The notes under the pieces are model-generated. The model was not told where the DNA came from. It saw only the letters and a program-made list of their open reading frames with translations, and made no database searches. Below are positions 36,489 through 49,600 of a stretch of 64,000 nucleotides of DNA, piece after piece. The translations under genes were made by a program, and so were the position numbers. How positions within the stretch are numbered: the first letter of the stretch is position 1; each line of letters opens with the position of its first letter. This DNA comes from Xestospongia muta (Eukaryota; Porifera; Demospongiae; Haplosclerida; Petrosiidae): contig OY848917.1 in NCBI GenBank assembly GCA_963693285.1, positions 13,020,192 through 13,084,191 of the forward strand, given 5' to 3'.

Positions 36489-39400
36489 TCAATTGTCAAC
36501 TGTAGAGTAAATTTCACTGTAATCTTCTTGTTGATGACTTGTTTGGTTTGTAGTTGGTTGAGATGCAGGTTTAAACTGGGAGTATTGACCACTTGTAGGT
36601 ATGGGAAATGAAGGATTGGCTGATCTCAATAGAGTATTATATGTATAGTCATTTGGTAATACATCCACTTCATTAATAGGTTTGGATTCCTTTGGATGGT
36701 CATTTGTATCTTGCATTTCATAGAAGTTTTCAGATCCGCTAATGTTTTCTTCTCCTTTTTTATCAACTGTTTCATATGGATACTCTTCTCTTCCTGTTTG
36801 TTCAGTAGAGGCATATAGTTCATTATTCAAAGTAAAAGCATCTTTGTTATGAAATGTAGCAACATCTTGATAATTTGGATTGCTAAGGATGATATCACTT
36901 GATGCAGCTTCCCTTTAGTTAATGGAGAGTTATGTATGCATAAACACTAATAGCTTACTTATTGTTATAATCATGTTGTTTTATCTTCTTTTTCCTAAGA
37001 GTGAAAAAGACACAGACTGTTATAATGCATATTGTAATAACCACAACTGCTCCAAGTACAAATCCTATGAACCCTCCTATAATAGATGACACTTTACAGT
37101 CCATCTCTTTAACATTAGCCATAACAATTACAGTCTCTCTGATCTGAACTGTTGTTAATAATTTTAATGAAGAGGCTGGAGTTTCACTTATAATTTCTTG
37201 AATAGTGGATGGAGTTACTGTCTCTCTGATCTGAACTGTCGTTGTCAATAAATTTACTGAAGATATTGGAGTTGCAACTATAATTTCTTGAACAGTGGAT
37301 GGAGTTGCTTGTATTTGGCTTTGATGTATAGTACTTGACATAAAGTGTTCACACTGAGTTATGTACTCTGAACAGGACACTGGAGAAAAAGAAAGATAAT
37401 TGTAGTTCATTATTATTGGGGAAGCTTGTAGTATTGATAGCCAATAATAAAGAGCAAATAAGAATTGTATCTTTTTGGAGAAAGATAAGAAGCCAGGGAG
37501 CAATGTTTCCATGTAGCAATTTCAAAATGAGATTTATAGCTATAGAGATTACAGAAGTGTTAATATTTGTATGCCCAATTAATTTCATCATAAAAAATTC
37601 TTACACATCTCACAGCATGAGGGTGATCTTGGAATTTTTCCAGGTATAATTATTACACAGAATACATATACAGTTAATACATGTTTTTGCCAAATCAATG
37701 ATTTCATTAAATTGTAGTCCATTTCATGTGCAAAGAAACTGGATATATAGCACTCTACATAGGTGGATCAAAGGGAGTGTATACACACTGTATGCTGGTT
37801 ACATGCACTCAAACCATACCACACACTGTATGTTACTATGATTTTTCATACAGTCATTAAATCAAAAATGAAAACCTTGAGTGATCATTGCTAAATAAAC
37901 TTGGTTACTAGTCCGAAAGCATTGAGTAACATTTAGTAATGATCAACTGAATGAACTGATCCTTAATAAATGCTGGTGTTGCTTCCATAGCTTTGAATGT
38001 CTGAAAGAGCTGGGTGACTGATCATTGACTTGACAACTACTGGATATTCATGACATCAGATGTTTAACTGTGTATTTTGATTTGTCCTAAGGCTTCTTTT
38101 TCAGCAGTTTCAAATCACACTTTTAGAGAATGAGATCGTTTTTTTGGCTTTGATTGAGAGTCATCATTATGATTCAATTATTTGGATCCTTTTCCTTCAG
38201 AGCTATCAAGTTATTCTCATAAAGTAAAAGGTCTAATACTCTATACAATACACTGCAATGTTTTAGCAATGCGGTGAGGTGATAATGAAAGTGCAACAGC
38301 ACCTACATTTAGATGGTATTGTTACCCTCATGCAGACAGATCCATGGACCCAAACTGCTGTGTATTACCTATAACATGCCTACTCATATGGTGTATCTAA
38401 TCTACAATCACATGATAACTGTTATGTAAAGTATGCCTATATATGGATGTGTTTGTACAATATCAATTTCCTTTTATACATTTTTATCATATTTTATGAG
38501 GTCATGTTACTACTACATGTTACTTTTATATGGTGTCTATAAAATTGTCACATAACTGCAATCATATATACTTGGAAAAGTACATGTATTCCATACAATA
38601 GACATAGTTAGTTTACCTTGTTCCACATTATCGAATAAAGTAACATTTTGGCAGGTTTCATGACTTGTTCCTATCTCACTACTTACAGTAATACAACAAA
38701 GGTATTTGGTACTGGCAGTAAATCCATCAATAGATATCTCCTGTATGGATTCTATAAGATCTGATATTGTTGATGTAATGTGGTCTTCAATATCATTTGT
38801 ATTAAAGCAAGTAATATTTAAGTAAGTGGGAACATCTTGAGTTGGATAGGATAACTGCCACTTGGCCATTATTGTAGTTGAATTAAGAGGCCATGTATAA
38901 AATATCTCTGGTGATCGAGGATGACCTTTGTGTAGGAAGTATAAATATTTTAAACAATTGATAATTTGTATGCTTCTTACAAGATAGTCTAGGTAGACTT
39001 TGACATGTGTATTGAGATTTTGGCATCGCAGCTTTAAAGCAATCATTTAACATGTCTTCTCTACCAGAGCAATAAAAATGACCTTGAAAATATGTTGGGT
39101 TATTGGATGACAGTTCCTCATGTGTAAAATGAGCATCTAAATTTAAAACCACAAGTAGTAAAATGAAATTTTTACTAAGTATATGGACCTTGTTTTGAGT
39201 ATCCTAACTGATTACAAGCCACAGCAGCATTATTGTTAGTCCAGTAGTCTGCACAGATATTTTTCCATGTACCAACATCACAATAGTGCAAGATACCAGT
39301 TGTATTGTTTCTAATGATGTCACCTTGAGTACATGATGGTGACACAGCTGTGAAAAGAAGTCAGTGATCATTTGTGATGTCTTTTGATTGATACCTGTTT

Positions 39401-39926
39401 TTCTGCATCTTACACTGGCATCCAAATTACATGGTCGTTGAGAGTCACGAAATTGTGTGATGCATTCCACTAGTTTGCTCTCATATCCAAAGCAGAGTAC
39501 ATTAAATAATGTTGTATTGGTGTGTGTAACATTACGAGAAAAAGAATCTGTAGTTGTTGTAATAATTATGATAAAAAATTATTTATAATAACAAGTTACT
39601 TGTTAGATATCCCATCTGTTTACAGGCTACACGGGCATCATTGTTGTTCCACACAATAGAATAGTTTTGCTGTGTGTTGTAGTTTGGAAAAGAGTAGCAT
39701 ATTCCAGTCCAGCTACCATTAAGACATATCTGTAATCTGCCTTCAATAATGACAGTTGTGTTTACAGTTATATTGGTTAGCCTTAAGTCTTCCTCTGTGC
39801 ACAGAGCATCTACTGATAATGGAGTGAATAGACAAATACATTGATTTTTATTGACTAACCTTGACTTGATACTGGTATATATATCAATATGATGTAGGAT
39901 ACCAACAGAGTCCTTAGTAGATCCAT
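36489..39926 (-). CDS. SRCR-FN3 transmembrane receptor 1 with tyrosine-rich tail
   Basis: Eight exons splice in phase: 39926-39860, 39812-39600, 39547-39395, 39347-39189, 39136-38981, 38925-38617, 37379-36959 and 36912-36489 (633 residues). Exon 1 is a signal peptide (MDLLRTLLVSYIILIYIPVS). Exons 2-3 and 4-5 are two SRCR domains, each split by an intron (WNNNDARVACKQMGY; NNNAAVACNQLGY; YCSGREDMLNDC). Exon 6 is a fibronectin-III domain (WQLSYPTQDVPTYLNITC). Exon 7 holds a Ser/Thr stalk with about two repeats of a 30-residue unit and one membrane span (SSIIGGFIGFVLGAVVVITI) followed by RKKKIK. Exon 8 is a cytoplasmic tail with motifs ELYAST, YPYETV, NFYEMQ, YTYNTLL and DYSEIYSTV. SRCR proteins bind microbial or modified ligands; the tail motifs suggest SH2 recruitment. 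Ligand and role are unknown. Confidence 0.9.
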
Positions 39927-40665
39927 TTCGTTAGAAGAATACTGTATGTGCCATGACATAGCAGCTTCTATCAATTGTTTAAATGACTAGTGTACCCGAA
40001 TGCTTACTTAACTTGGAGGAATTCTGGAATGTTTGCTTTGTGGTCTCCAGACAATATGTAGTTATTGTACTATAGTATTGCATTGATTTGTATGAGTTAT
40101 GTATATACTATGAATATTTTTGTAATAAATCTATAGTACACAATGCTAACTAGGTTAAACATTGTAGATTATTGGTTGTACAGTTGACAGTATGTGTATT
40201 AGACTATCTTTTGCTGATCAACAGGAAATAGTATGTATGATTTGTATGTGTTTGTTGTATGGCCACAATGGTTTCAATATCCTTATTAGATCATGCACAC
40301 CCAGTCCAAATATAGTTTGAAAATATTTCCTCTGTTAGTGTTCGTACTCATTATTTTATTGTATGTAGTCACATCAAACAAACAAATGTTTTAAAAACTT
40401 CGTATTATAAAGTGAGTCTGATAAGACTGTACACCTTTCCACATTAGAGGTTTTTCAATAGTAGATTCTCAAACCACATTATGTAATCTCCATTCAATAG
40501 ATTCTATACTGGGTATGTTTAAACTGACTCTGAGACAGTTTACTTATTGTAAATATCACATTTTTAACATGTATCTGAGTTGATTATTAAACAAATGGCT
40601 GCACAGCACCCAACAGATGTTTGTCTAATTATGTAATTTGCTTTTGTTTGTTGGTATTAGTACTA

Positions 40666-41442
40666 CAATAGTCCCTCTTTTAAGAGACAACCCTCAATTT
40701 CACCCATAAGTGGTCACTCACAAGAGGTGGGTGGAGTAATAGGTGGGGCTAAATTATATGTGTATACATGTACATTGTATATTAATTTTATGACACTGCT
40801 CAAATCAAATCCATTTTCAAACTAATTAGCACTATTCTTTAAAGTCAGGTATTTTGGTTTGTTTAGTCTTTTGTTAACATGATATCTTCTATAATGCTTT
40901 GGCTCTTGGTGATTAGCTCCAACATTTCTGACTTTTCTTGAGCAATAAGAAATCTCATAATTCACTGAGGTAGTTAGCTTCAGTTTTAACTCCCACAATT
41001 AGTATGAAATACTGAGGTTTATTCTTCTCTCATAGTAAGAAGTAGATTTATTTCCCAGTCCTTCTTAAGTGTTTGGCTAGTGGCCACATACCTCCTCTCT
41101 AAAGTTAAAACGTTTCCTTCTCTGGAGACACAAAATGACAACTGTAACCAGATCTTATAGGGGGGAAAAGTGAGTTGGAAGCCTTCAGATGATAGCAAGC
41201 GAGGTGATAACAAAATTGCTGAATCACTAGCAAGATGGTCAAGGTTCAAAGGTCAAATGTCATGTGCTGGTTGTTAATTGGAGTTAATTGATATTGTCAC
41301 TGGTTGGGTTAAAGAAGTGGTCACTGGCCAGGGATAGGTTTGTGTGGTGATTACATCAATGGATTGAGTGCATGCACGTTCTGATTTTAATTGGAGGTGG
41401 TCTTTCATGACAGGATCTCCCAAAAGAGGGACTCCTATATTG
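40666..41442. mobile_element. 777-bp TIR element with TA target duplication, only in block 1
   Basis: The left end CAATAGTCCCTCTTTTAAGA and the right end, reverse complement CAATATAGGAGTCCCTCTTT, are inverted repeats with a small offset. TA flanks both sides (40664-40665 and 41443-41444). The corresponding site in block 2 (near 52580) lacks the element, giving an apparent empty site. It contains short open frames only, none recognisable, so it is a non-autonomous Tc1/mariner-like or pogo-like element. Confidence 0.75.
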
Positions 41443-41841
41443 TATATGCAATAATAGAATGGAACATTACAAAAAAGGACCCAATCATAAGCATACTCTG
41501 AATGTAGTCAATTCAATCCACATATTGTTGTTATGTAGGTGTATGAAATATGTTTGTCAAAACTACTAGTTTTTCTATTTTAGTCAAATAATTTGCAAAA
41601 TTAAATTTTTTTAAAAATAATACAATGATTGATGATGAAATTAATTTCTTTCTTTTTATAGGACACTCCTCCAGTTGGTTAGTATGTTAGTATTATTGTA
41701 TATTGTTGTACTGCTTGACATACCACAACTATATATCACACTGATTTTATGAAAAGTAACAATTATTTGATGTATTTCTTTTTATCTCTGTTTTTTACTG
41801 ATTTATACAATAATTTATCAAGAATTTTTGGTGAAATTTAA

Positions 41842-42171
41842 TTAGATGTTTGAAATTGAATTTTCCAGTACACATAGCATACTGTAGTAACTTTGATTAT
41901 TCAGTATTAGGTTAAGCCTTGGAGTGGCCCTATATCCTAATACTGGCAATTTGTCATGTGTTGTAGGATGCCTAGTCTCTGTAGGAGCTTTGTGAAGTTT
42001 GATGACTGTGCTAGTTTTTCCATTGGATCTTTGTGGATTGCGAAAATAGCAAAGACCTTTTGGGTTGATTTGACTTGGGAGCACTTGTAAATCTGGTAGG
42101 TCATTAATATTGGGTTTAAATATCAATGTTACTATAAATAGGATTATTGAGATGGTTAGCATTTTTCTCAC
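41842..42171 (-). CDS. Small predicted secreted or membrane-anchored protein, unidentified
   Basis: A 109-codon frame begins MRKMLTISIILFIVTLIFKP, a plausible signal peptide or anchor. A basic region with YFRNPQRSNGKTSTVIKLH follows, then DKLPVLGYRATPRLNLILNN. The last part is conserved in duplicated block 2 (about 53049-53110: HPVFGHRVISRLNLRLNN), where the N-terminal part is missing. That conservation of frame is the only support for coding. No domain is recognised. It lies about 1.9 kb upstream of receptor gene 1 on the same strand. Confidence 0.3.
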   Translation of the reverse strand: MRKMLTISIILFIVTLIFKPNINDLPDLQVLPSQINPKGLCYFRNPQRSNGKTSTVIKLHKAPTETRHPTTHDKLPVLGYRATPRLNLILNNQSYYSMLCVLENSISNI

Positions 42172-43489
42172 AAAAATGTCATTTCAAGCTACACGCACAC
42201 TATTAAAGCAGCGCAAATGCTAAAAATAATGCAAACACTAAACACTATGCCAAATGAGACACTCTGCACATTCTACTTCCAGCTATCAATAATATTGACA
42301 GGTGTTTTTACAAATTAGTTGTAATATCAATGTAAATTTCATAAAACACCTTACTAGAGTTGGGGCATGGACACAACCTACAGATCAAAAACATGCTTAA
42401 AACAAGTGTACTTATAGATCATAAGTCATACTGATAATATTATATATTTGTCAGAAGCATTATAGTCACAGTTTGTAATAACGAATTTGTTTGTTGTGCA
42501 AGGAATGACCTTTTAATTAATGTCTATAACTGTGACCACATTATGTATTTAATTATAATAAACTGTTTATATTAAATTTTAAAAGTAAACAATGATTTCT
42601 GAAGTAATGTGTAAACAGTACTTACTGTATGTTAGCTACTGAGTGCAGACTGTAGGAGAAACTACTGTATATCATATGCTATTTGGGGTCATGTTTCTGT
42701 ATGAGTCAATTTTGAAGCACTGTCTCACTGGAGCCACATGATATGTGTGTTCAAGGAGCATGCACATAAGCTTTGCAAAGGAGTGTCCAACTTTAGGTTT
42801 CAATTATTAGTCCATATTTATATAGACTAAACTTGGAAATGTTTGGACTAAGGGACTGTAAATGCATGGAATCTATTTTAAATACATTATAGCCTCGTAG
42901 TAGATAATTACTTTAAAGTAACCTAGTGAAGATTTAGAAGAAAATGCCAACAAATTGGACCATCTTATGGCTGAATTGATAGGTCACTTTAAACTATTTG
43001 AAAATCCAATATCTATGAGTGTTGTTATTTTTGAATGTAGAAATTTCAAAGAATTCTTCTATATCTTTGGATACAAAGACTCATGTTACTAAACTGCTTC
43101 AAAACAACAAGTGCTGTCATTATTTTCTAGATCTAATTCTAAAACACTTCACAACAAAGTAAATTTCGTTATTTCTTAGACACTATTTTTTCTGTTCTTC
43201 ACTATAGTTATCAAAATTGATCATATTTATTGTCACATATTTAACACTACCTATGTTCTGACCATCAAATCAAGAGTACATTCTGTCATGCTCTGGCTCA
43301 CTATAGTTATAACTCAATAAAAAAAAACAAAAAAGAGAGAGAAAATTACAACTAAGTCAGAAATATAATGTGCTCTTTTGAAAATACACACACTTCTACT
43401 AATCAAAATAAAGCATAATAAATAATAGAAAATTCACAATCTAATTATTACAATCAATTAACACACTATACCTTTCTTTTAAGGGATGA

Positions 43490-44242
43490 TCTCTAAGCCA
43501 AATATTCAAGGTAAAATTTATTATTATGATAAATTATGATATCTTATAGTATGTAGCAATTCCTTTTACATTGGAAATTAATTCTGCCATGTTTAATTAT
43601 ACTGATTTATATAATCTATGCAATATCAATTTTTTATTAGTATTTGTATGATTTTGAGGTTGCACCTACCATGTAAGACAAAATGACAGTATTTGACCAT
43701 AGTTTGCCACATTTATATTTAAATTATATTGTCAAATTTAGTCACAAATGTTATTATATATTTATAAATCTAGATTTAATACATAACTAAGCTAAAGTTT
43801 GTATGGAATCATAGGTATTAAATGATGAAATTGAAATTTAATCACTATTTACTCAACTAGATATTGTATGGCACACAATATCTTAAGCAAAGTCATTCAT
43901 GTTTGATTGAAATGCTCAATGTATCTATTATATATAGTAGAATCAATTACAGTAGAACCTCCAGAAAATAGAAGTGTCTGCATTTCAATTTTTTGGAATC
44001 CATTATTATCAATGACATGTGGTTCGTTCTGAAATAGGTGTCATTGTAATGAGGTGGCTGGTATTAGGAATGTCCATTATTGGAAAACAGACACTTTTCT
44101 TTGTCCAGATGTTACTAGTGCATGCAATGTAACTCTCATAGTGGATAATGGTGTGTCTATCAGAGAATTGTTGTTGTTTAATCTTTCGTCTTAATTAAAA
44201 AAAAAATATTACTGTTAAAAGATATCTTTAGAGTAGTCCACT
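43490..44242. repeat. Dispersed repeat paired with 29650-30398 (uninterrupted copy)
   Basis: This is the counterpart of 29650-30398. It continues without a break into the HIRAN-like remnant at 44330-44545, whereas at 30-35 kb the two parts are separated by 4.35 kb. AGTCCACT occurs once, at 44235-44242. No gene is seen in 42172-43490, which is AT-rich and featureless. Confidence 0.65.
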
Positions 44243-44329
44243 GGTCTTATATCTTCTATAACGTTTTCGAATTTCTTGATGTAAGCTTAAACTGTATACA
44301 CATTGGATTTCTAAGATGCATATCCTGCT

Positions 44330-44545
44330 CCAAATTAAGTGTTCCATTTTATTTAACTCTCTTTTTTAAAAAATTAGAAAGCTCATTAAGCCATGTCATA
44401 CAGGATGTGACCAACTATAGTCTTCTTTTAGTCACAGCCACAGCATAACTGTCCACAGAATTATTAGGTTCTTTTTGTAGTTGTAGCATTTTTTCAACTG
44501 TAGCATCCCAAATTTCCATGTAGACATAGTAATCTCTTACATAGG
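44330..44545 (-). pseudogene. HIRAN-like domain remnant
   Basis: The minus strand encodes YVRDYYVYMEIWDATVEKML and QLQKEPNNSVDSYAVAVTK before a frame break. The matching piece at 34800-35040 continues with TVVGH, here found in another frame. It is the clearest copy of the first half of this module: Y-x-Y, then IWDATVE, then DSYAVAV. The 44560-46640 stretch to its right contains no recognised gene. Confidence 0.5.
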
Positions 44546-46670
44546 ATCTTATTTCAAGAACATCCAAAGTGCTTCCAACTGGCTGATATATTGTGTTAGC
44601 TTTATTCTCTCAACTAAGCTGAAATTGCAAGCAAAATCCTGGAAGAGATGTGAGAGGTTTAGCAGAACTATTTAAATTTGGAAGGATTCAGATTGATGAT
44701 ATAATACAAGCAGATAGTTTGATAAAGAAGCGAATGATTTAAATATGAACATTTCTATGTTATCTAAGCTTCAATGTACATCAGTTGTCCAGACAAATAC
44801 AACAGACTTTTTCAAAAGACAGCAGTAGTTAGTTGTGCATGTTCATTATATGGAGATTCCACTGTATTTGCACAACTTGTGTTCTTATTTTGTAAAACAA
44901 GTTGATCATTTTTACTGCATGTCAGGCAGTTCCATAGTCATTTTGGACCAATGGTATTTATATTTCCACATTATCCTTTTATGTATTTATTGTTGTACTC
45001 AATTGACAGTGACAAGTAAAATTAAGTCACATAAAATGAATTTTATTAACATTAACACAAAAACTATCATGATGGGTGTAACTGATCACAATTCGAATGC
45101 TTGAAGCTTCTCACTAGTTTGCTTTTTGAAGTTATTTCTAGCATTCTATAGTCTTCCACAGACACTTCTTCTAACTGTTCAATTGCGGTAGCTCTAGTCA
45201 ATGATTCACTGTGAAGTATCTTCCAAAACAATTGTACAATGAATAATTTTCTTCAAGTTAAATCTTGCTTATTTGTGAATCTCAACTATAGTCAAGCAAG
45301 CTCTGTTTTGTCTATATGGCCGACAAAAACTAAACAAATACAACAATTGTATGGTTAGTGAGTTTGTTTGCGCATTAAAATTTTGATTTAGGTGATTTCT
45401 CAGTCAACTGGATACAATATTTACATGCTCTAATGCTCTCTACAAAAGGAGCTGGCTAGATAATGTTAGTAGTTTATTATATTAGTAGTTAACATATTAT
45501 AATTTTAAAGTTTTAATGTCACTGTGGCATATGTATGTGAAAGTGCAGTAGTTGGTTGTATGTATCTGTGTATCTATATGTTACCTTAATACTTAAGCTT
45601 AACTTTAAAGTCATATTGCTTATTCTTTAGCAGCCACTTTTTCAACAGACGAAAAAATTGTCATCTATAATCCATTTACATAAAGAGAAAATGTAATCAA
45701 TCAGAAAACCTTACAAAAAAGATCAACGTTACTAATAAAAGCTGTTAAAATACAAACATTTAAAAGTCATTATCAAAATTACCTTTGTTCTTTATCAATT
45801 AACATTGAATTAATAATTAGCATGTTGGGTCAGGTTGTAGGGGTATCTTAATTGATATTGATGGACATAAGGACTCAAAACAATTAAGTGTCAATTATTT
45901 GCCTGACCAGACAATTTGCTATAAATATATTAAGTAGCTGCTGCTATTATGAGTTAATTGTAATAACTTTATAATAGTTATGTCCAGAACCATTGACATT
46001 AAGAAAGTTGAATATTTTCTGAGTTAGATCTGCTTAACTACATTCTCATATAACAAACACACAGATAGGGATACACAAAGCAAAATCTGTAGCACTTGTT
46101 CACACAGAGCAATGCAGCTTAATAAATAGTTCTGGTCACTGCACATATTATAATATAATAATAATAATAGTAGATAATAGTAATAAATAGTAATAAATAT
46201 ATCTGAAAAAGCTGTTGTTGTCATGAGACACTGCTGTGGTAAATGTTACATAATCTAAGTATACAAACTATGAAGCTTGGCAAAGAACTGTCACTTGCAA
46301 AGTATGACTATCAATGCCACACCATTATGGTTATACTTTTGCCACTTGCCACGCCTTTTATTCTTTGACACCATCTTTATTTGTATTTAGTATAGCTATG
46401 ATTATAAGTTTTAGTCTTTTATTTAGTAATTTATGATGAAATGTTGATATGGCCAATTAAAAGTACTCAGTATAATTCAACTGCTATTACAGCAAGGGTT
46501 TAATACTTTTTAAGGCTTTATCATCATCTTAGTAGTTTAGCCATTAATAGTGTATATTTCATTTAATCTCATTCTCTTTCTCACTCAAATTACTTAATAC
46601 AACTTTGTGCATGAATGTAGCAATATAAAGTTCTGTACTTTACTAATTTTTATGGTCATAATGCATTGCT

Positions 46671-49600
46671 TCAATTGTCAACTGTAGAGTAAATTTCACT
46701 GTAATCTTCTTGTTGCTGACTTGTTTGGTTTGTAGTTGGTTGAGATGCAGCTTTAAACTGGGAGTATTGACCACTTGTAGGTATGGGAAATGAAGGATTG
46801 GCTGATCTCAATAGAGTATTATATGTAGAGTCATTTGGTAATACATCCACTTCATTAATAGGTTTGGATTCCTTTGGATGGTCATTTGTATCTTGCATTT
46901 CATAGAAGTTTTCAGATCCTCTAATGTTTTCTTCTCCTTTTTTATCAACTGTTTCATATGGATACTCTTCTCTTCCTGTTTGTTCAGTAGAAGCATATAG
47001 GTCATTATTCAAAGTAAAAGCATCTTTATTATGAAAATTAGTAATATCCTGATAATTTGGATTGCTAAGGACGATATCATTTGATGCAGCTTCCCTTTAG
47101 TTAATAGAGAGTTATGTACACATTAATACTAATAGCTTACTTATTGTTATAATCATGTTGTTTTATCTTCTTTTTCCTAAGAGTGAAAAAGACACAGACT
47201 GTTATAATGCATATTGTAATAACCACAACTGCTCCAAGTACAAATCCTATGAACCCTCCTATAATAGATGATACTTTACAGTCCATCTCTTTAACATTAG
47301 GCATAACAATTACAGTCTCTCTGATCTGAACTGTTGTTGTCAATAATTTTAGTGAAGAGACTGGAGTTTCACTTATAATTTCTTGAATAGTGGATGGAGT
47401 TACTGTCTCTCTGATTTGAATTGTTGTTGTAAATTTTTCTAGTGACGAGACTGGAGTTTCACTTATAATTTCTTGAATAGCAGATGGAGTTACTGTCTCT
47501 CTGATTTGAATTGTTGTTGTCAATATTTTTAGTGAAGAGACAGAAGTTTCACTTATAATTTCTTGAACAGTGGATGGAGTTGCTTGTATTTTGCTTTCAT
47601 ATAATATTATAGTACTTGTCATTAAGTGTTCACATTGTGTTACTGAAGGATACTCTGAACAGGACACTGGAGAAAAAAAGACAATTATAGTTCATTACTA
47701 TTGGGGAAGCTTGTTGTATTGATAGCCAATGATATTAAATATAAAGTGCAATTTAGAATTGTATCTTAATTTTTGTAGAAAGATAAGAAGCTGAAAGCAA
47801 TGTTTCTATGTAGTGATTCCAAAATGATATTTATAGCAATGGAGATTACAATAAGAGTTGATATTTGTAAAACCAGTTAATTTAATAGTAAAACATTCTT
47901 ACACTTTTTGTATTAAGAGCTGATCTTGCAAATTTCATAGCGTGTAACTATTACACAGAACACCACACAGATATTACAGTTAATACATTTTTGCCGAATA
48001 CAATGATTTAATTAAATTGTAGTTTATTTCATGTGCAAACTAGCTAAATATATAGTACTCTGCATAGGTGTATCAAAGGGAGTGCATGCAAGCATGTATA
48101 CTGGATACTTGTACTATGAATCATATCATGCACTGTATATTAGTTCCTATGACCTTTCATATGGCGATTACTCAAAAATGAAAAGTTAAAGTAGTCATTG
48201 CTTAATAAAACTGGTTACAAGTCCAAAAACATTGAGTAATGTTTAGTGATGATCAATTGGTCCCAAAAAAATGCTAATGTTGGTTCCATATAGCTTTGGA
48301 TGTCAAAAAGAGCTGGGTGACTGACCATTGACTTAATTGATAACAACAATTAGATATTCATGGACATTTGGTGTTCAACTGTGTATTTTGGGCATATGGT
48401 TCGGCCTAAGACTTCTTTTTCAACAGATTCAAATCACACTTACTTAGAATTAAACTGTTTTAACTTTAGTTTCTTTCCAAGCTTTGATTTAGAATCATCA
48501 ATATGATTCTAACTAAATGGGTCTTTTTCCTTCAGAGCTATCAGAATTTTCAAACACAGCAAAAGGTATAGAAAACACTCTGCAATGTTCTAGCAACGCA
48601 TTGAGGTGACTTATGAAAGTGCAGACAGCTCCACCTACATTTAAGTGATGTGGTTGGCCTCATCCACATTGTTCCATCTCCCAAAACTGCTGTATATTAT
48701 TTATAGCATGCCTGCTCATGCTGTGTCTGATTTACATTCACAACCCTGGAGTAGATATATAGTGCACTCCAGCACGTGGTTGTAACCAAGATACAATACA
48801 AGCAGGCGTGTTATTACTATTACATAAAATATGCTGATGTTTTTGTACAAGATAAATTGTTACATACATTATTATCATATTTAGTGAGTTGAAATTACTA
48901 CTATATGTTACTCTATAAATTATTATGGCCATGGTGTCTATGTACACTGTCACATGAGTGATCATTTGTACTTGAGGAAGTAAATGTTTTCATATAATAG
49001 ACTACGTTATAGTTTACCTTGTTCCACATTATCAAATAAAGTAACATTTTGACAGGTTTCATGACTTGTTCCTATCTCACTACTTACAGTAATACAACAA
49101 GTGTATTTGGTACTGGCAGTAAATCCATCAATGGATATCTCCTGTATGGTTTCTATAAAATCTGATATTATTGATGTAATGTGGTCTTTGGTATCATTTG
49201 TATTAAAGCAAGTAATATTTAAATGAGTGGGAATATCTTGTGTTGGATAGGATAACTGCCACTTGGCCATTATTGTAGTTGAGTTAAGAGGCCATGTATA
49301 AAATATCTCTGGTGATCGAGGATGACCTTTGTGTAGAAAGTAAATATTTTCAGTAATCTATAATTTGTGTGCTTCTTACAAGATAGTCTAGGTAGACTTT
49401 GACATGTGTATTGAGATTGTGGCATTGCAGCTTTAAAGCAGTCATTTAACATGTCTTCTCTACCAGAGCAATAAAAATGGCCTTGAAAATATGCTGGTAT
49501 ATTTGGTGACAAATCCACATACGTAAAATGAGCATCTAAATTTAAGACCACTTATAGTAAAAATCAAAATTTTACTAAGCATGTGGACCTTGTTTTGAGT

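Larger units (their letters stand above)
36100..41930. repeat. Duplicated block 1 (contains SRCR receptor gene 1)
   Basis: The block matches 46278-53100 in the same orientation about 10.2 kb away. Similarity starts at caaagaactgtc (36110 and 46281), covers the complete receptor gene with its introns and upstream sequence, and ends near the small ORF at 41842-42171. Exons are more than 90 percent identical by eye, introns less so. Block 1 alone carries the 40666-41442 element. Confidence 0.9.

Noticed and set aside
37380..37512. An alternative start (METLLPGFLSF) extending the receptor 1 stalk exon upstream
   Set aside because: A polypyrimidine tract and AG lie directly before the exon at 37379, and the phase from the FN3 exon fits only that junction. 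The upstream frame is intronic and not conserved in receptor 2.
44835..45104. Plus-strand frame of 89 codons
   Set aside because: It has no domain, no splice context and no paralogue, and its length is within chance expectation for this composition.
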